This document shows, in pieces, positions 23,245 through 34,953 of a DNA stretch of 64,000 bases. A model generated the notes under the pieces. That model was not told the origin of the DNA, did not search any database, and was given only the letters and a program-made list of their open reading frames with translations. Made by a program: the position numbers and the translations under genes. The DNA lies in contig VDFB02275638.1 of NCBI GenBank assembly GCA_007258455.2, positions 278,998 through 342,997 of the forward strand, read 5' to 3'. Source of the stretch: Sequoia sempervirens (lineage: Eukaryota > Streptophyta > Pinopsida > Cupressales > Cupressaceae). Position 1 is the first letter of the stretch; the number at the start of each line of letters is the position of its first letter.

Positions 23245-23684
23245 TTGACTGTCTTTTTGGAGAAGTGCCAAACTTACTGTAGGGTTAGCGATAGGAAAGA
23301 AGAACCGTTCAAAGTAAGGCAAAATGAGGATGAAAGTTTGGAGGATTACCTAGATAGGTTTATCTTCTTATCTAAACGTTGTGGTCGAGGAGTCATAAGT
23401 CTCTGTATTCTAAAGACCTTATTCCTTAAAGGTCTCAATGATGAAGCTCAGAGGAGCTTGGATTTAATGGGAAAAGGAGACGTGTCCCAACTGGGACTAG
23501 ATGATATTATAGAACTGTGTCAGAATTTCTCTTGAACTCAAGGAGGAATCATAAAGTCTACTCTCTTTAAAGGTTCTAATGATATCAACAAACTTCTTGA
23601 AGAGCTTGCTAACTTCAAAACTGACATTCTCATCCAGTTAAACACTAATTTAGATGGCATACAGGCTAAAAACCCGAAATCATG
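23245..23684 (+). pseudogene. Ty3/gypsy gag fragment
   Basis: An open frame at 23245-23535 matches the capsid part of plant Ty3/gypsy Gag: FKVRQNEDESLEDYLDRF, TLFLKGLNDEAQRSLDLMG and the LDDIIELCQNFS end are the characteristic positions. A TGA follows, after which the same frame continues for about 50 residues (LLEELANFKTDILIQ) to about 23684. No LTR, primer site or polymerase was found next to it, so it is an isolated fragment in AT-rich DNA. Confidence 0.7.
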
Positions 23685-23699
23685 AAACCTTGTCCATCT

Positions 23700-25060
23700 A
23701 TTGTCCCAAGTGCAATTTTATTTTAATTTTTTTAAATATTATTTTTGATTGGTTGAAAACTAAATTATTAATAACTAGTTAACTGAAAAAAGATAGACTC
23801 ATTATAATAGTACTATGCCAATGGCAAGTACTAATAATAAGTTTTAATAAAAGTATATATTTTTTAAATAATAATATTAATAATAATAAATCAACAAATT
23901 ATGAATTGACTTTTTATCTTTTGAATAGGTTTCATTTTATCTTTCACTTTTTAAGTTTGGTGTTACTTTTAATTTTTAATATAAAAGTTAGAATTTTACT
24001 TTTAACAATTTTAATATAGTGTATTTTTATTTTTAATATTTTATTGAGATAAGTTTTAGTTTTTAAAATTTAATTTATCTAAATAATATTTTATAATATT
24101 TTTTTTATTTGTTAATATTGAGTTTATATTGATATTGTTTGTAATATATTAATCATATTTTTTTAGGTACATATTTTATTAATATTTGAATTCTAATAAA
24201 TTAAAAAATAGTTTAAATTTTTTATTTAATCATTTATTAATTTAATAAGTTAATTATTTGCTATTAATTTTTTAGAATTTTTATGTTTATTAATATTTGG
24301 ATTTTGATATATTTTGACTTTTCATTTAGTTTATTTTATTTTAGTTTAAAATTAAAATTTAAGTTTGAAATTCATGTAAGGACTCAGTTCGGGGACCTTA
24401 AGGGAGATTTTTTATTTATTTATTTTTTATATATTTTGGCTTCCACTTACGGGATTCTCGTTCATGTCCTAACTAGTTGTTTAGATTCTTAACTTTTGTT
24501 TAGAAAGTATCAATTAGCCAAATTGGGCTATAGTGTCCAAACGAGACGTATTGAAATAAAGCCAAACGGGCTCTTTTGTTCTTTGGGAAAACTGGTTCAT
24601 ATGGAATCGGGTCTAATGGACCCTATCACTACCCAATTCGGCGTAGATCTACTGATGACCAATCGGGCCTAAACAATTCAAACGAATCGAAACCCAATCC
24701 AATACGGGATAGGTATACACATTTGCCATGCGGCTAAATGAGAACGAGATTGATTAATATGCTCTGATACCACATGCAAGTGACTCAAGGTCCGGATTGA
24801 CCTTGATGAGTCTAAGTCTCTAACTTATTTGCTATTAATTTTAAAAAATTATTATGTAAATTAATATTTGTATATTGATATATTTTGACTTTCCATTTAG
24901 TTTATTTTATTTTAGTTTTTAATTTAAATTTAAGTTTGAAATTTATTTTTATTATTTATGTATTTTTATTAAATTACAAATAATAATTAAAAATTATTAG
25001 AATTAATTTAATTTATAGTTATTTATCTTATTAAACTTTTAATTATTGTAGAATAATTAT
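23700..25060. repeat. AT-rich DNA with ~130-bp direct repeats and a minus-strand PBS-like site
   Basis: The segment 24247-24374 (TTATTTGCTATTAATTTT...AAGTTTGAAATT) recurs at 24817-24946. Between the copies is a more GC-rich 440-bp block. Near its right end GCTCTGATACCA (24762-24773) is the reverse complement of a tRNA-Met primer site. This would suit a small minus-strand LTR-type element, but I could not define its LTRs. No gene is seen. Confidence 0.45.
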
Positions 25061-25075
25061 ATTTTGGATTTTCAT

Positions 25076-25682
25076 TTTTTTTTGGGTGAATTGCTACTAA
25101 GGGGTAGCACCCATATCGCTTTTGATTGGAGCTATGAACTAGTGAGGCCACATTCGGGGGACCTCATCCCCACCATTCTATGCTTGCTTGCATTCCTGCC
25201 AAGCTCCCTGCAAGACCTGACAACTTTCCTCCGTCTGCTACGCTTGCCTGCATTCTCGCCAAGCTCCCTGTAGGACCCGACGTTAACTCTACTCCTCTCC
25301 TCCTCTCCTCCAATGCTCCCCTCCATCTCTCTGCCCTTGTTGTCACCCATGGCTTACCCAACCATTCATCCTCCTTCTGATCCTGTGGCACTCCCAGCCA
25401 TCACCTCAACCACCTACCTACAATCACCGAGCTTCCTTCACTGACCCCATAGAGATGTTCGCCAACACTGTCTGTTGTTTTACCTCCCCAAGCGTTGATC
25501 ATTGCCACCCTTTTGCACATGTCTCCCTCTGTCTATCGTGCATTCAACCTCCATCCTCCGTCTCATAGTCCTTGGCCAGCGATCGATGAGTGTTCAAACC
25601 ACCATCCATCGGTGGGATTCGAACACTAGACAATAGATTTACTACTGCTTGCAACTTGCTGTTGCACTAGGGGCTCATCCCC
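25076..25682 (-). mobile_element. tRNA-derived SINE, ~607 bp, with 15-bp target duplications
   Basis: ATTTTGGATTTTCAT occurs at 25061-25075 and 25683-25697 as a perfect target duplication. On the minus strand the insert begins GGGGATGAGCCCCTAGTGCAAC (A-box region), and a B-box-like GTGTTCGAATCCCACC lies at 25626-25611. This makes a tRNA-sized head of about 72 nt with the T-arm motif in the right place. The body is GC-rich and contains a ~63-bp tandem duplication (GCCAAGCTCCCTG at about 25198 and 25259). The 3' end is an A9 tail (T run 25076-25083). At 607 bp it is long for a plant SINE. Confidence 0.75.
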
Positions 25683-25904
25683 ATTTTGGATTTTCATTAT
25701 AATCTATATAATAAAATGAATTTCAAACTTAAAATATAAATTAAAATTTTTAGAGTGAGAGAGAAGGTAACTTTTGATTAGTCATTTCATGCCAACAATC
25801 CAAGGATAGAACATCCGGGGAGTTATGCTCAAGTTAGCATGTCATTTGATTAAGGATATGATAATCCACCTTTAAAACCTTTTCATTGTACCCATTGCAT
25901 GCTT

Positions 25905-26435
25905 AGGAGGAAAATAAAGAGAGAAATAGAGAAGTAAAGAGGGAGACAAAGAGATACAAGAGATAAAAAGAGAGATAAAGATAAAAAAAATAGAGGTATA
26001 GATATAAAGGAATAAATATGGAGAGACAAAAAGATAGAGATAAGAAGAGAGATAAAAGAAAGAGAGAGGAAAAGAGAGAGGATGAGAGACATAGATAGAT
26101 ATAGTCACATAAAGAGAGATAGATAGATAAAAAGATAAAGAGAAACAAGAGACAAAGATATAAAGAGATATCTCTCTCTTTTTCTTCCCATATCTCTCTA
26201 TATATATCTCCCCATACGTACCTCTCCCTATCTCTCTCTATATATCTCCCTCTCTCTACCTCTCTCTATATAAATTCCTATCTATATCTTTCTATCCCTC
26301 CATCTCTCCCTCTCTCATTCTCTCCCTCTCTCCTTGTCTCTCCCTCTTTCTATCTCTATTTCTCTCTCCATTTCCATCTCCATTTCCATATCTATCTTTC
26401 TCTCTATCTATCTCCCTATCTCTATCTCCTTAGGG
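25905..26435. repeat. Purine tract facing a pyrimidine tract (long imperfect inverted repeat)
   Basis: 25905-26160 is almost pure A/G on the plus strand (GAGAGAAATAGA-like). 26168-26435 is almost pure C/T (TCTCTCTATC-like). The centre, AAAGAGATATCTCT near 26165, is palindromic. Long frames here are low-complexity artefacts. Confidence 0.85.
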
Positions 26436-27140
26436 TAAAAGTTCAAAGCCGTGTCATTTTTATAAAGGAAATAACCAACATCGATCCAACTTTTAAATTT
26501 GAATCACTAAAAAGTGACATATATGTTTTGAATTTTGAAATGATGTAAACTAGTAAAATGTGCATTTTTAATATATTTTAAGTTTCTCTTTTTTTGAAAA
26601 ATTAAAAATTTATTTTAAAATAGTTTTTAATAAATTGACCCTATAATTTAGTTGCTGATAAAATGCTAAAAAATGAAATTACAATAGACGTCAACCTTTT
26701 ATAGCAATTTTTTTTTTCTCTTTCAATTTTTTGTGTATTTATAACTTGAAATTTTAGTGCATGGATATTTTTTTTCCAATTTTGATAAATATATATTTTT
26801 AAACAAATATTAAAATGTGCATGTATGGAAACATAGTTGTTTCCATTCGATGTCAACTTTCATATTAAATATTTATCTAAAATAGAAAAAAATTATACCA
26901 TCTTGATATAGATTCTTTTATCTAGTGCATCATAATTTTTTCAAGTTTTTTAAATAAGTTTTAGTGTTTTTCTTTAGCATGGTAATCAACCTAATATTTT
27001 GTGCTTATAACCTACTTTTAATAAAAAAAAGAAGAAGAACAAAATAACTATTAAAATATATATTTTTGAAAACTACACTAATGGATCTACAAAAGGGTAT
27101 TTTTGTATTTAAAAAATGTTATTTATATGAGTAAGGAGTC
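26436..27140. other. AT-rich spacer, nothing recognised
   Basis: A/T-rich with frequent poly-T runs. No coding or element signature. Confidence 0.7.
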
Positions 27141-27145
27141 ATTGA

Positions 27146-28940
27146 TGTTGGAGTACAGGACCACTGAGAGGGGAGGGTGGGCGAATCAATGGTCTCATGA
27201 GAAATCAAATTTCAAAACTTAACAAGTACTTGTATTATGCAAAGAGACTTATTGAAAACACTTCAAACATTATAGGTATTGAATGTTGAGGGAGTCACAA
27301 TGATAAGCAAATCAAAACATAATACTTGAACAAAGACGACCAATCAAGCACAATATGACAAGGCACCAAGAGGAGACATAACACAAGTTTTATGAGTGGA
27401 AAGCCCTAAAAGGGTGAAAACCACTCTAAAAATAATTTTCATTAAGCCTCATTGGTTACAAATTGTATGCCTCACTGGAAAAACAACATGCCTCACTCGC
27501 AAAACATGCCTCACTGGCTAAACAACATGCCTTGCTAGCAACCCAATATGCCTCATTGACAAATCATCATGCCCCACTGGCTAAACAACATGCCTCACTG
27601 GCAAAACACCATGCCTCGTGGGAAAACATACATCACTTCAGAAGAAATTAGCAAAACTCAGAGGGTTACACTGTTTCTAGACAAATCACTGCTCTATCAA
27701 AAACTTCATCTCCCTTATTCACACTTACCATATCATTATTTCATCAATTTGAAAATCACAGTTCTAAAAGCTCACTAACTCCATTGGAAATCATCATGTT
27801 TAGATCATAAAAGCAACATACCCTTGAATACAAGAATGAAATACTGTTATACCTGTCTATCTTCTTTTTCACATCAAAAACATACTCACAAAATGACCAA
27901 ATCCGTACCAATCTCCAATACACAACACTTGACCGTTGGAATTCAAACAACCTTTCAATCTAGAACATTTATCTTTAGTTTGGTGCCATCAAGGTACCCA
28001 TTGATCTTTTCCTTTTCAAATTGTTACATAACATAGCTAAATATAGTGACTATCGGACTCTCGTCAAAGCTTAAGCTTCTAAAAATAACCGTTCATTAGG
28101 TTTAAAGGAGAGCCATTAATCCTCGACACCCGCCAACATACCAATTAAATTATAACCATTGATTTGTCTTTAGGCAGTAGAATATAAACTATTGACTTGT
28201 TTGACCAGTTAAAGAAGGAGAAAGGGTTGGTAAATCAATGCAAATAACTCCCTTAAGTGGTCACTTAAGTGACCATCGACTGGCTATCTCAAGTCAATAA
28301 AATAATATAACATAAAGTAACTTTGTTATAAACTTTGCACAAAGTCTTCCATTTAGGGTTTTAGAATCAATATTTCAACCAATGAAGTAACTCTAGACAA
28401 ATTCAATACTATGAATTTGCAACCATGTGACAATACTCTGACTTTTGATTCAAGCATATGCCTTTGATGCAAAATATTGTGCCTTTGATATTGACAGAGA
28501 AGATAAGCTTGGATGAAGTATAGGTTCTAACTTTAGAAACTTAAGCGAAGTTCTCAACAACAAACTTCTTCCCACACCACTAACTCCACCAACCATGGTT
28601 TTATTCAAAACTCCTGTACCGAATATCACTGAATGCTCATCAAGTACTATTGTTATAAAGCAACTTTTTGGAAGCAACAAACATCTTCAAAGAAATGAAT
28701 GACAAATACCTTTGCTTTGGCAACAACACCAACCATGAGATGAACAACCTCCCGAAACACCTTTGAAGAACATGAACCATGAGAACAATGTTGAAAGCAA
28801 TTCTCTAGCTGCAACAAGCATCAAACAAGTACCTTTGGTATCAAACACCTTTTGTACCCTGAACACAAAACAATTATCATTGACACCAATGACAAACAAC
28901 TCTGAGCATCTCTTGACATCAATGACAAACCATGCCAACA
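27146..28940 (-). mobile_element. Solo LTR (1.8 kb) with 5-bp target duplication ATTGA
   Basis: The block runs from TGTTGGAGTAC to CATGCCAACA, so its ends form a TGTTGG/CCAACA inverted repeat. ATTGA flanks it at 27141-27145 and 28941-28945. Minus orientation is preferred because the minus-strand start resembles starts of plant copia LTRs, but this is not certain. It contains a minisatellite (27455-27630) and a short foldback GACCACTGA...TCAATGGTC (27160-27202). No interior is present, so it arose by LTR-LTR recombination. No gene inside. Confidence 0.75.
27455..27630. repeat. Minisatellite, ~22-bp units
   Basis: About eight degenerate units of the form ATGCCTCACTGGCAAAACAAC, inside the solo LTR. 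Confidence 0.85.
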
Positions 28941-29189
28941 ATTGAAACATTATTATTTTTAAATGATTTTATTTTTTTGGTAAATTGGCCTCAAAGTGGT
29001 GCTACATATGCATTTAGCCAGTTACAATTTTAGTTGAAAAAGTTATGGAAACATCTAACTTAGCTAGAATGAATCTTACTAGATCATAATTTTGACCAAA
29101 AATGATTTTTAGTTAGAAACACTTAAATTCACTTGTGTCGATAAATTAGTCAAAAGTGTGACACAACTTTGTACTTTTACCACTTACCT

Positions 29190-30355
29190 CTCCTTACATC
29201 TCTTTCGCTCTTTCCCCTCTATCTTTTCCACTATATATCTCTCCATCTCTCCCTCCCTCCCTCTCTATCTATTTATATTTATCTCTCCCTTTCTATATCT
29301 ATCTCAATATCTCTCACTTAGATACACATAATCCTTGTTTCTCCTTCTCTATCTCTATCTCTATATCTCTTTCACTCTCTCTCTCACACACACTCATTGT
29401 TTCTCGCTTCTTATCTCTATCTCTATCTCTCCATCTCTCCCCCTCTCTATTAATTATCTCTATCACCTCCTTTATCTCTCACTCTTTCCCCCTCTATATA
29501 TATATCTTCCCATCTCTCCTCTCTCTCTCTATTTATATCTCATTATATATATATATATATATCTCATTTACTCATTTCTCACTCCATCTCTCCTACTCTC
29601 TCTTTATATATATCCCTCCCTCTACATCTCTCTATATATCACTTCCTATATATTTCTCTCTCCATCTCCCCCTCTTTCATTGTCTCCCTCTTTCTATAGA
29701 TCTATCTCTCCCTCTCCCTCTCCCTCTCTATATATTTATCTCTCTCTGTCTTTGTCTCTCTCTCTCACCCTTTCTATCTTTCCCAAGTTATATTTATCTC
29801 TCTATCTATCCTTTATATCCCTATCTTTCCCTCTCCCCCCCTCCCTATCACCTCCTCTCTCTATATCTCTCTACTTTTCTCTACTATCTCTATTTATCTC
29901 CCTCCATGTCCCTCCCTCTTTATCTATTTATACATACCTATCTCTCTCCATATCTCTAACTTACTCATACACACACATACTCCTTGTTTCTCCCTCCCTA
30001 TCTCTAGCTCCATCTCTATCTCTATCTCTCCATATTTAAATTCTTACATATCTCCCTCTATCTCTATCTCATTATCTATCCATCTCTTTTTACCCCCATA
30101 TCTTTCCCTCTCTCCAACCCTCTCTATATATCACTTCCTATCTCTATCTTTATATGTCTATCTCTCCCTCTCTCATTCTTTCCCTCTCTCCCCCTCTCTA
30201 TATATTTATCTCTTCCATTACTATCTATCCCTTTGTCCTCTCTCTTTATCTCTTCCTCTCCTTCTCTCCATATCATCTCCATCCCCATTTCCATCTCTAA
30301 CTTCCTCTATCTCTCTCCCCCCTATATCTCTCCCTCTCTCTCCCTCTCTCCCTAT
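29190..30355. repeat. Long pyrimidine-rich tract (CTCTAT/CTCCCT)n
   Basis: About 1.17 kb of nearly pure C/T with TA interruptions, the same kind as 26168-26435. A 234-residue open frame inside (29335-30039) is a low-complexity artefact rich in Ser, Leu, Tyr and Ile. Confidence 0.9.
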
Positions 30356-31099
30356 TGCAAACATAACATGAGACTATTGGTAATGAAGCCTTATTATCTT
30401 CTTGATTTAGAGGTTTTGTTTTAGTTGTGTTGCAGATGCATAGTTGATTTGAAGCTATCACTTATTCATTGATACCTTTGTTGTACAAACAACATCATTT
30501 TCTAAATGACCTACCAATTTACCTCATGTATACTACACAAATGCATGCAAAAAATAGACCAAAAAGTTCCCTAATTGACCGTCCACACTTCTTCAATGTA
30601 CCCATTGCACACCGAAGGTGTGATTGCTAGTTTTATATCCCTATCATTAAAATAAAAATAAGGCCTACAAAAGCTAATTAATTAAGCATGAACATTACAA
30701 TTAACCCACTTCCACCCTCTACATCACTTAAAAGGCAAATAAAAAATCCCTTCACTATTTTTGTAAGTTGTTTGCAATTGTTAATATGCATAAGATGATA
30801 AAATTACAGTTAAAGGACCAAAAAAAATACATAATAAAAAATTATAGATAGAACACAAAAAGCATAATAAAAATTATAGTTATTAAAAAAAAAAAAAAAA
30901 AAAAAAAACATATATATCAATTTCACCAATTAACCCAACCAATTAAATATAACCCTTTTAATTAAAAATAAATATAAATCTAATCTCTGAAAATTCTATT
31001 AATAAAACAATCGAACAGCGCATTAGAGAAACTTAACGGTCATGTGATGTAAGTTTTGTCTAATTGCAGAGGGCCGCGAGCAGAGCAGAGCGAGTCAAA
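30356..31099. other. Intergenic DNA and presumed mL53 upstream region
   Basis: AT-rich with an A24 run at about 30884-30907. No clear TATA box was found close to the mL53 start. A GTAAG and a TTGCAG lie within 25 nt of each other at about 31050-31070, too close to be an intron. Confidence 0.5.
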
Positions 31100-31468
31100 A
31101 TGTTGAAGTTTCTGTCAAAAGTGAAGATTGAATTCAATGCATTCGATCCCAGAGCGGCATCGGCGCTTGAATTCCTGGCGCAATGCATCTCCCTCAAGGC
31201 CAGAGACTCCAATCCTAGCTGCCAGGTTGTCGTCAACAGACTGACCGATGACCACCATCCCCAAATAACCATTACATACAGCAATGGCATTGAAGAATCA
31301 ATCGACGGCTCCTTAACCAACGCTCAAACCATTCGCAAGAAGATTTTGGAAACGGGACGGATGTTGGAGACGCAACAGATGTTCAAGGAAGCTGGCCAAT
31401 CATGGCCCGTTATGATCCCTGAAGAGGAGCTATATCAGTATGCCAAGCCCACCAAGGCAAGGATTTAA
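31100..31468 (+). CDS. mL53: Mitochondrial large-subunit ribosomal protein mL53
   Basis: This intact single-exon gene encodes 122 residues starting MLKFLSKVKIEFNAFDPRAA and ending PTKARI. Plant mL53 proteins share this opening, the FLAQC..KARDSNP segment, the DDHHPQITITYSNG..E strand-turn region, the IRKKILETGRMLETQQMF helix and the WPVMIPEEEL end. Length is normal for the family. The protein is nuclear-encoded, acts in the mitochondrial ribosome and has a thioredoxin-like fold. The frame is open upstream to 31064, but 31100 is the first ATG and gives the family's conserved N-terminus. The reading frame is clean, unlike every other coding region here. Its last codons fall in the first unit of a tandem array that continues for 2 kb. 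A retrocopy origin is possible, as no intron is seen, but there is no A tail. Confidence 0.9.
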   Translation: MLKFLSKVKIEFNAFDPRAASALEFLAQCISLKARDSNPSCQVVVNRLTDDHHPQITITYSNGIEESIDGSLTNAQTIRKKILETGRMLETQQMFKEAGQSWPVMIPEEELYQYAKPTKARI

Positions 31469-33430
31469 TTCCTAACACTTTCTGCAAATTTTTTAAAAAT
31501 GACTTTCTTGAAGCATTTGTTATTGTCGTTTTAGAACATTTGAATCTCGTACTAGCTTCGGTCGCGCCCGAGTCGATGTAATTCAATTCATAAAATCCCT
31601 AACCAATGAAAACCCCTAGCACTTAAAAAATCCAGCTCATAAAAACCCTAGGTGATAATATATTCAAATCCAATAAAACCGCTAATTATCTTTGGAAACT
31701 GGACAAAACTCAGCTGGTCATACGCTCAAATCTAATCAAACCAGTATTTAACTATTGAACTTTGGAATCTGGACAAAATCTAGCCGGTCATATGTTCAAA
31801 ACCAATAAAATCACTAAGGAACTTTGGAAGATGGATAAAATCTATTTCGCCATATGTTCAAATCCAATAAAGCTCTCTTGCTAGCTTTGAGAGCTGAATA
31901 ACTGTAACTGAACGAAATCATTACTAAACCCAAGGCGAGAAAGTAACCTCAGTCATATTGTGCAATTTTTTTGGGAAGTATTTATTTGTCAAATGAAGTT
32001 GTACAAGTTTTGATGGCCTTCAAGTGGATATTATTCAATTCATAAAAACCATAATTAATGAAAAATCTCACTACAAAATCCCTAACTCATAAAACCCCGA
32101 CTTGTTAAAACCCCAGTTGTATTTTGTGATGCAAGAAAACTAGTAACCCCTTTCGTAGCTGTATAACTCCCATCTGGTCATATGTTCAAATCCAATAAAA
32201 CTTCTTGCTAGCTTTGAGAGCTGAACAAACCCTAGTTCATAAAAAGTAAAAACCCTCACTAGACCTACCAAGACCAGAAATTAACCTCAGTCATATTTTG
32301 CAGTTTTATATTTTCAAAGTATGTTTATTGTCATTCTAGATCATTTTGAATCTTGTAGTAGTGTTGGTAGTATGCAAGTTGATATAATTCAACTCATACA
32401 AACCTTAACTTATGAAAACCATGCTCAAAAAATCCCTAGCTGATCGTCTGTTTGAATCCAATAAAATCTCTTACTAGCATTGATAGCTGGACAATCCCTA
32501 GCTTAGAAATAGCCTAGGTTGTGAAAGCTCTCATTGAATCAACCAAGGAAAGATTTTAACCTCAATTATCTTCTGCAGTGATTCCACATTGTAAAATTCA
32601 ATGTTATATTGGCTTTGATACTATGAAAGTTGATAAAATTCAAGTCACAAAAACCCTAGCTGGTCATATGCTTTAATCCAATAAAACCATTTAATGGGCT
32701 TGATAGCCAGAGATACCCTAGTTTGCCATGTTCTAAATCCAATAAAAGTTCTCAACATCTAAGAGAGTTGGAAAAGCCCTAGCTCAAAAATCCCCTAGGT
32801 GACAAAAATTCTTAGCAGACATGCCAAGGCAAGCATTTAAAATTTTAATAAAATCATATTTTGTAGTTGATTTTTTTGAAAATATTTCTGATTTGTGATT
32901 CTAGAGCACTTGAATATTGTATTAACTTTTATATCATACAAGTTGATTAAATTCAATACATGCAAGTGTAGCTCATAAAAACCCTAATTAGTCATATGTT
33001 CAAGTTCAATGAATCCTTTTACTAGCTTTTAGTTGTACAAACTCTAGATCAGAAAAGCACTAGAACATAAAACCCTCCCTGTTACCACGGAGGCAATATT
33101 TTAGCTCAATCTCTTGCAGTTTTTTGTCTCAGAAGTATTATTGATTCCAGAGTGCACTTAAATCTCATAGTAGCTTGAATAGCATGCTGGTTGATAAAGT
33201 TCAACCAATGAAAATCCTTTGTAAGGACCCTAGCTGGGCATATATTAAAATCCAATAAAACTTCTTAATAGCTTTTGCCAGGGGGAGGCTAAATGTGTTG
33301 ACTAAACTGCCAGGGGAAGGATTTAGCCTCAATCATCTTTTGCATAATTTTTTTTCCAACTATTTTCATTTTTGATTCCAAAGCACTTGAATTATGTATA
33401 GCTGTGATAACACTTTAAAAAAATTCCACT
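31447..33430. repeat. Diverged tandem array starting at the mL53 stop codon
   Basis: Seven units begin near 31447, 31930, 32268, 32545, 32820, 33087 and 33305. Shared marks in order are CC(A)AGG(C)AAG.ATTTAA, a T-rich stretch with TTTTGCAG, GATTCTAGA.CACTTGAAT, TAGTAGCTT..AT.GCAAGTTGAT.AAATTCAA, CATAAAAACCCTAGCTGGTC and AATCCAATAAAA. The first unit contains the last mL53 codons and the stop. No other gene is seen in the array. Confidence 0.75.
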
Positions 33431-34953
33431 CTGCTTCTCTTATTGGTATTGAACATAGATAGTGAAAATCCTAGCTCATATAATTTCTGACTTAAGCTAC
33501 ACTACTTAGCTCATATACTTAAGTTAAATATCTATATATTGTAGGCTGAACCGAGCTGTAACAAAGCTGGGAAAAATATAAATTGGTGAACTTCGGAACT
33601 TGAACCCTGGACCAACAACTTAGTTTAACCTTTATTAGCTTTAAGGTGTTCAACTCAATAAAATAAAAAGTCACATTTCTGTATTTCTGAGCTGATAGGT
33701 TGGGCAGAGAGTCTGGTGTGGGTTAGCCAGTCTGGCAATTTGTTTCCCCTGGGTTTGGCACTGCCCGGTTTGGCCATACAATATATATATTAAAAATTTA
33801 TGAAAATACCCATATTTTGCCCCCAAAAGATACGGAATTGAAAACTCAGTTGATAATGGTAAAGATAACTGAAATCTGTCAACCAGATAAAAATATACAA
33901 TTAAACTTTATCCTCCAGAATGGTTATGAAATATTAAGGGCAACTATAAAGTTTGAACTATATAAAATTTGTAAGCCCTATATATATATCTATGCTTTAA
34001 AAATAAACTAAACCTGATATTTTTATAATGTAAAACTTTAGGCTTTAAAAAAGCTTAATTTAAAAAATTGTTTCCTACACCATGAGGTGTTGGTCCTTTT
34101 TGCATCTGATGAAAACTGGAAAAACAGATATACTCCTGAAAAACCTGAAAATGGTGCCGTCAAATGTGGTCATTTTAATATCTGAAGAGAACCTGTTTAC
34201 CAGGAATCAGTGTTTTGGAAGTTGTAGTCATGTTCATGACCAAAAGTGAGAGGGAAAAAATGGATGCTACTGCTACTGCAATTGGAATGCTGCCACATTT
34301 GCAATGCCTGGCTGGCTCTATTTCTCAATATCCACAGGCTGTTGGTACACAAAAGATGCATTGCAAAGGCTATGCCATTAATGCAATTCTAGGTTGTTTA
34401 TTTTAAATTTGGGCATAAGTTCACCCTGGCCTGGCCTGGGTATGCCCAAGGCATGGCCCTGCCATCCTGGGTACCTTGGGCATACCAAGGCCAGACCTGT
34501 GCCCATACATGTACTTGTCCTATTTGGTATGGTGATGATACCCATATTAGAAGAACCCAGCAACATAGCTTTTTTGGATTCAAAGTTTGTACAGATGATT
34601 AGCTCAAATGAACTGGAGTGTGGAAAAACTCTAAGGAATGCTATTTAATTTCTGGTATAAATTCAATTTAGTTATAAGTTTGGCAAGCTGCAAATCAATC
34701 CGCATTTCTCTTCTTTTTATTCTTGTGGGATGCATTGGCAGTTCCATATGAATTAGCCTTGGCTATGAAAACCCTAGTACTAACTAGGGCTCTAGGCTGG
34801 TACACGTTGGACTCCATAGCTAAACCAAAACAATGGATTTGGTGTAGTTAGGATGATTTCAAGGATCTAGGTAGGGTTAAATATTTTTATGTATTTTTCT
34901 TAGGGCTTTCTTTGTATGTATGGTTCATGGCTTTCCCATTTGGGCCTTGAATG
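33431..34953. other. Non-coding DNA with a strong foldback
   Basis: AT-rich intergenic sequence without coding frames. A 20-nt stem (34432-34451 against 34474-34493, one mismatch) lies near the right end. A tRNA B-box-like GGGTTCAAGTTCC occurs on the minus strand at about 33595-33610, without a convincing A box. Confidence 0.6.
34411..34506. repeat. Foldback / hairpin
   Basis: TGGCCTGGGTATGCCCAAGG (34432-34451) pairs with 34474-34493 with one mismatch over a 22-nt loop. GGGCA at 34411 and TGCCC near 34500 can extend the base. Local GC is much higher than the surroundings. Confidence 0.8.

Noticed and set aside
25872..26148. Overlapping minus-strand frames rich in Ser/Leu/Phe
   Set aside because: Antisense of the purine tract, low complexity only.
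29335..30039. 234-residue open frame
   Set aside because: It lies wholly in a C/T microsatellite; its Ser/Leu/Tyr/Ile composition is an artefact.
33590..33612. tRNA B-box-like GGGTTCAAGTTCC on the minus strand
   Set aside because: No convincing A box at tRNA distance, no cloverleaf and no target duplication found.
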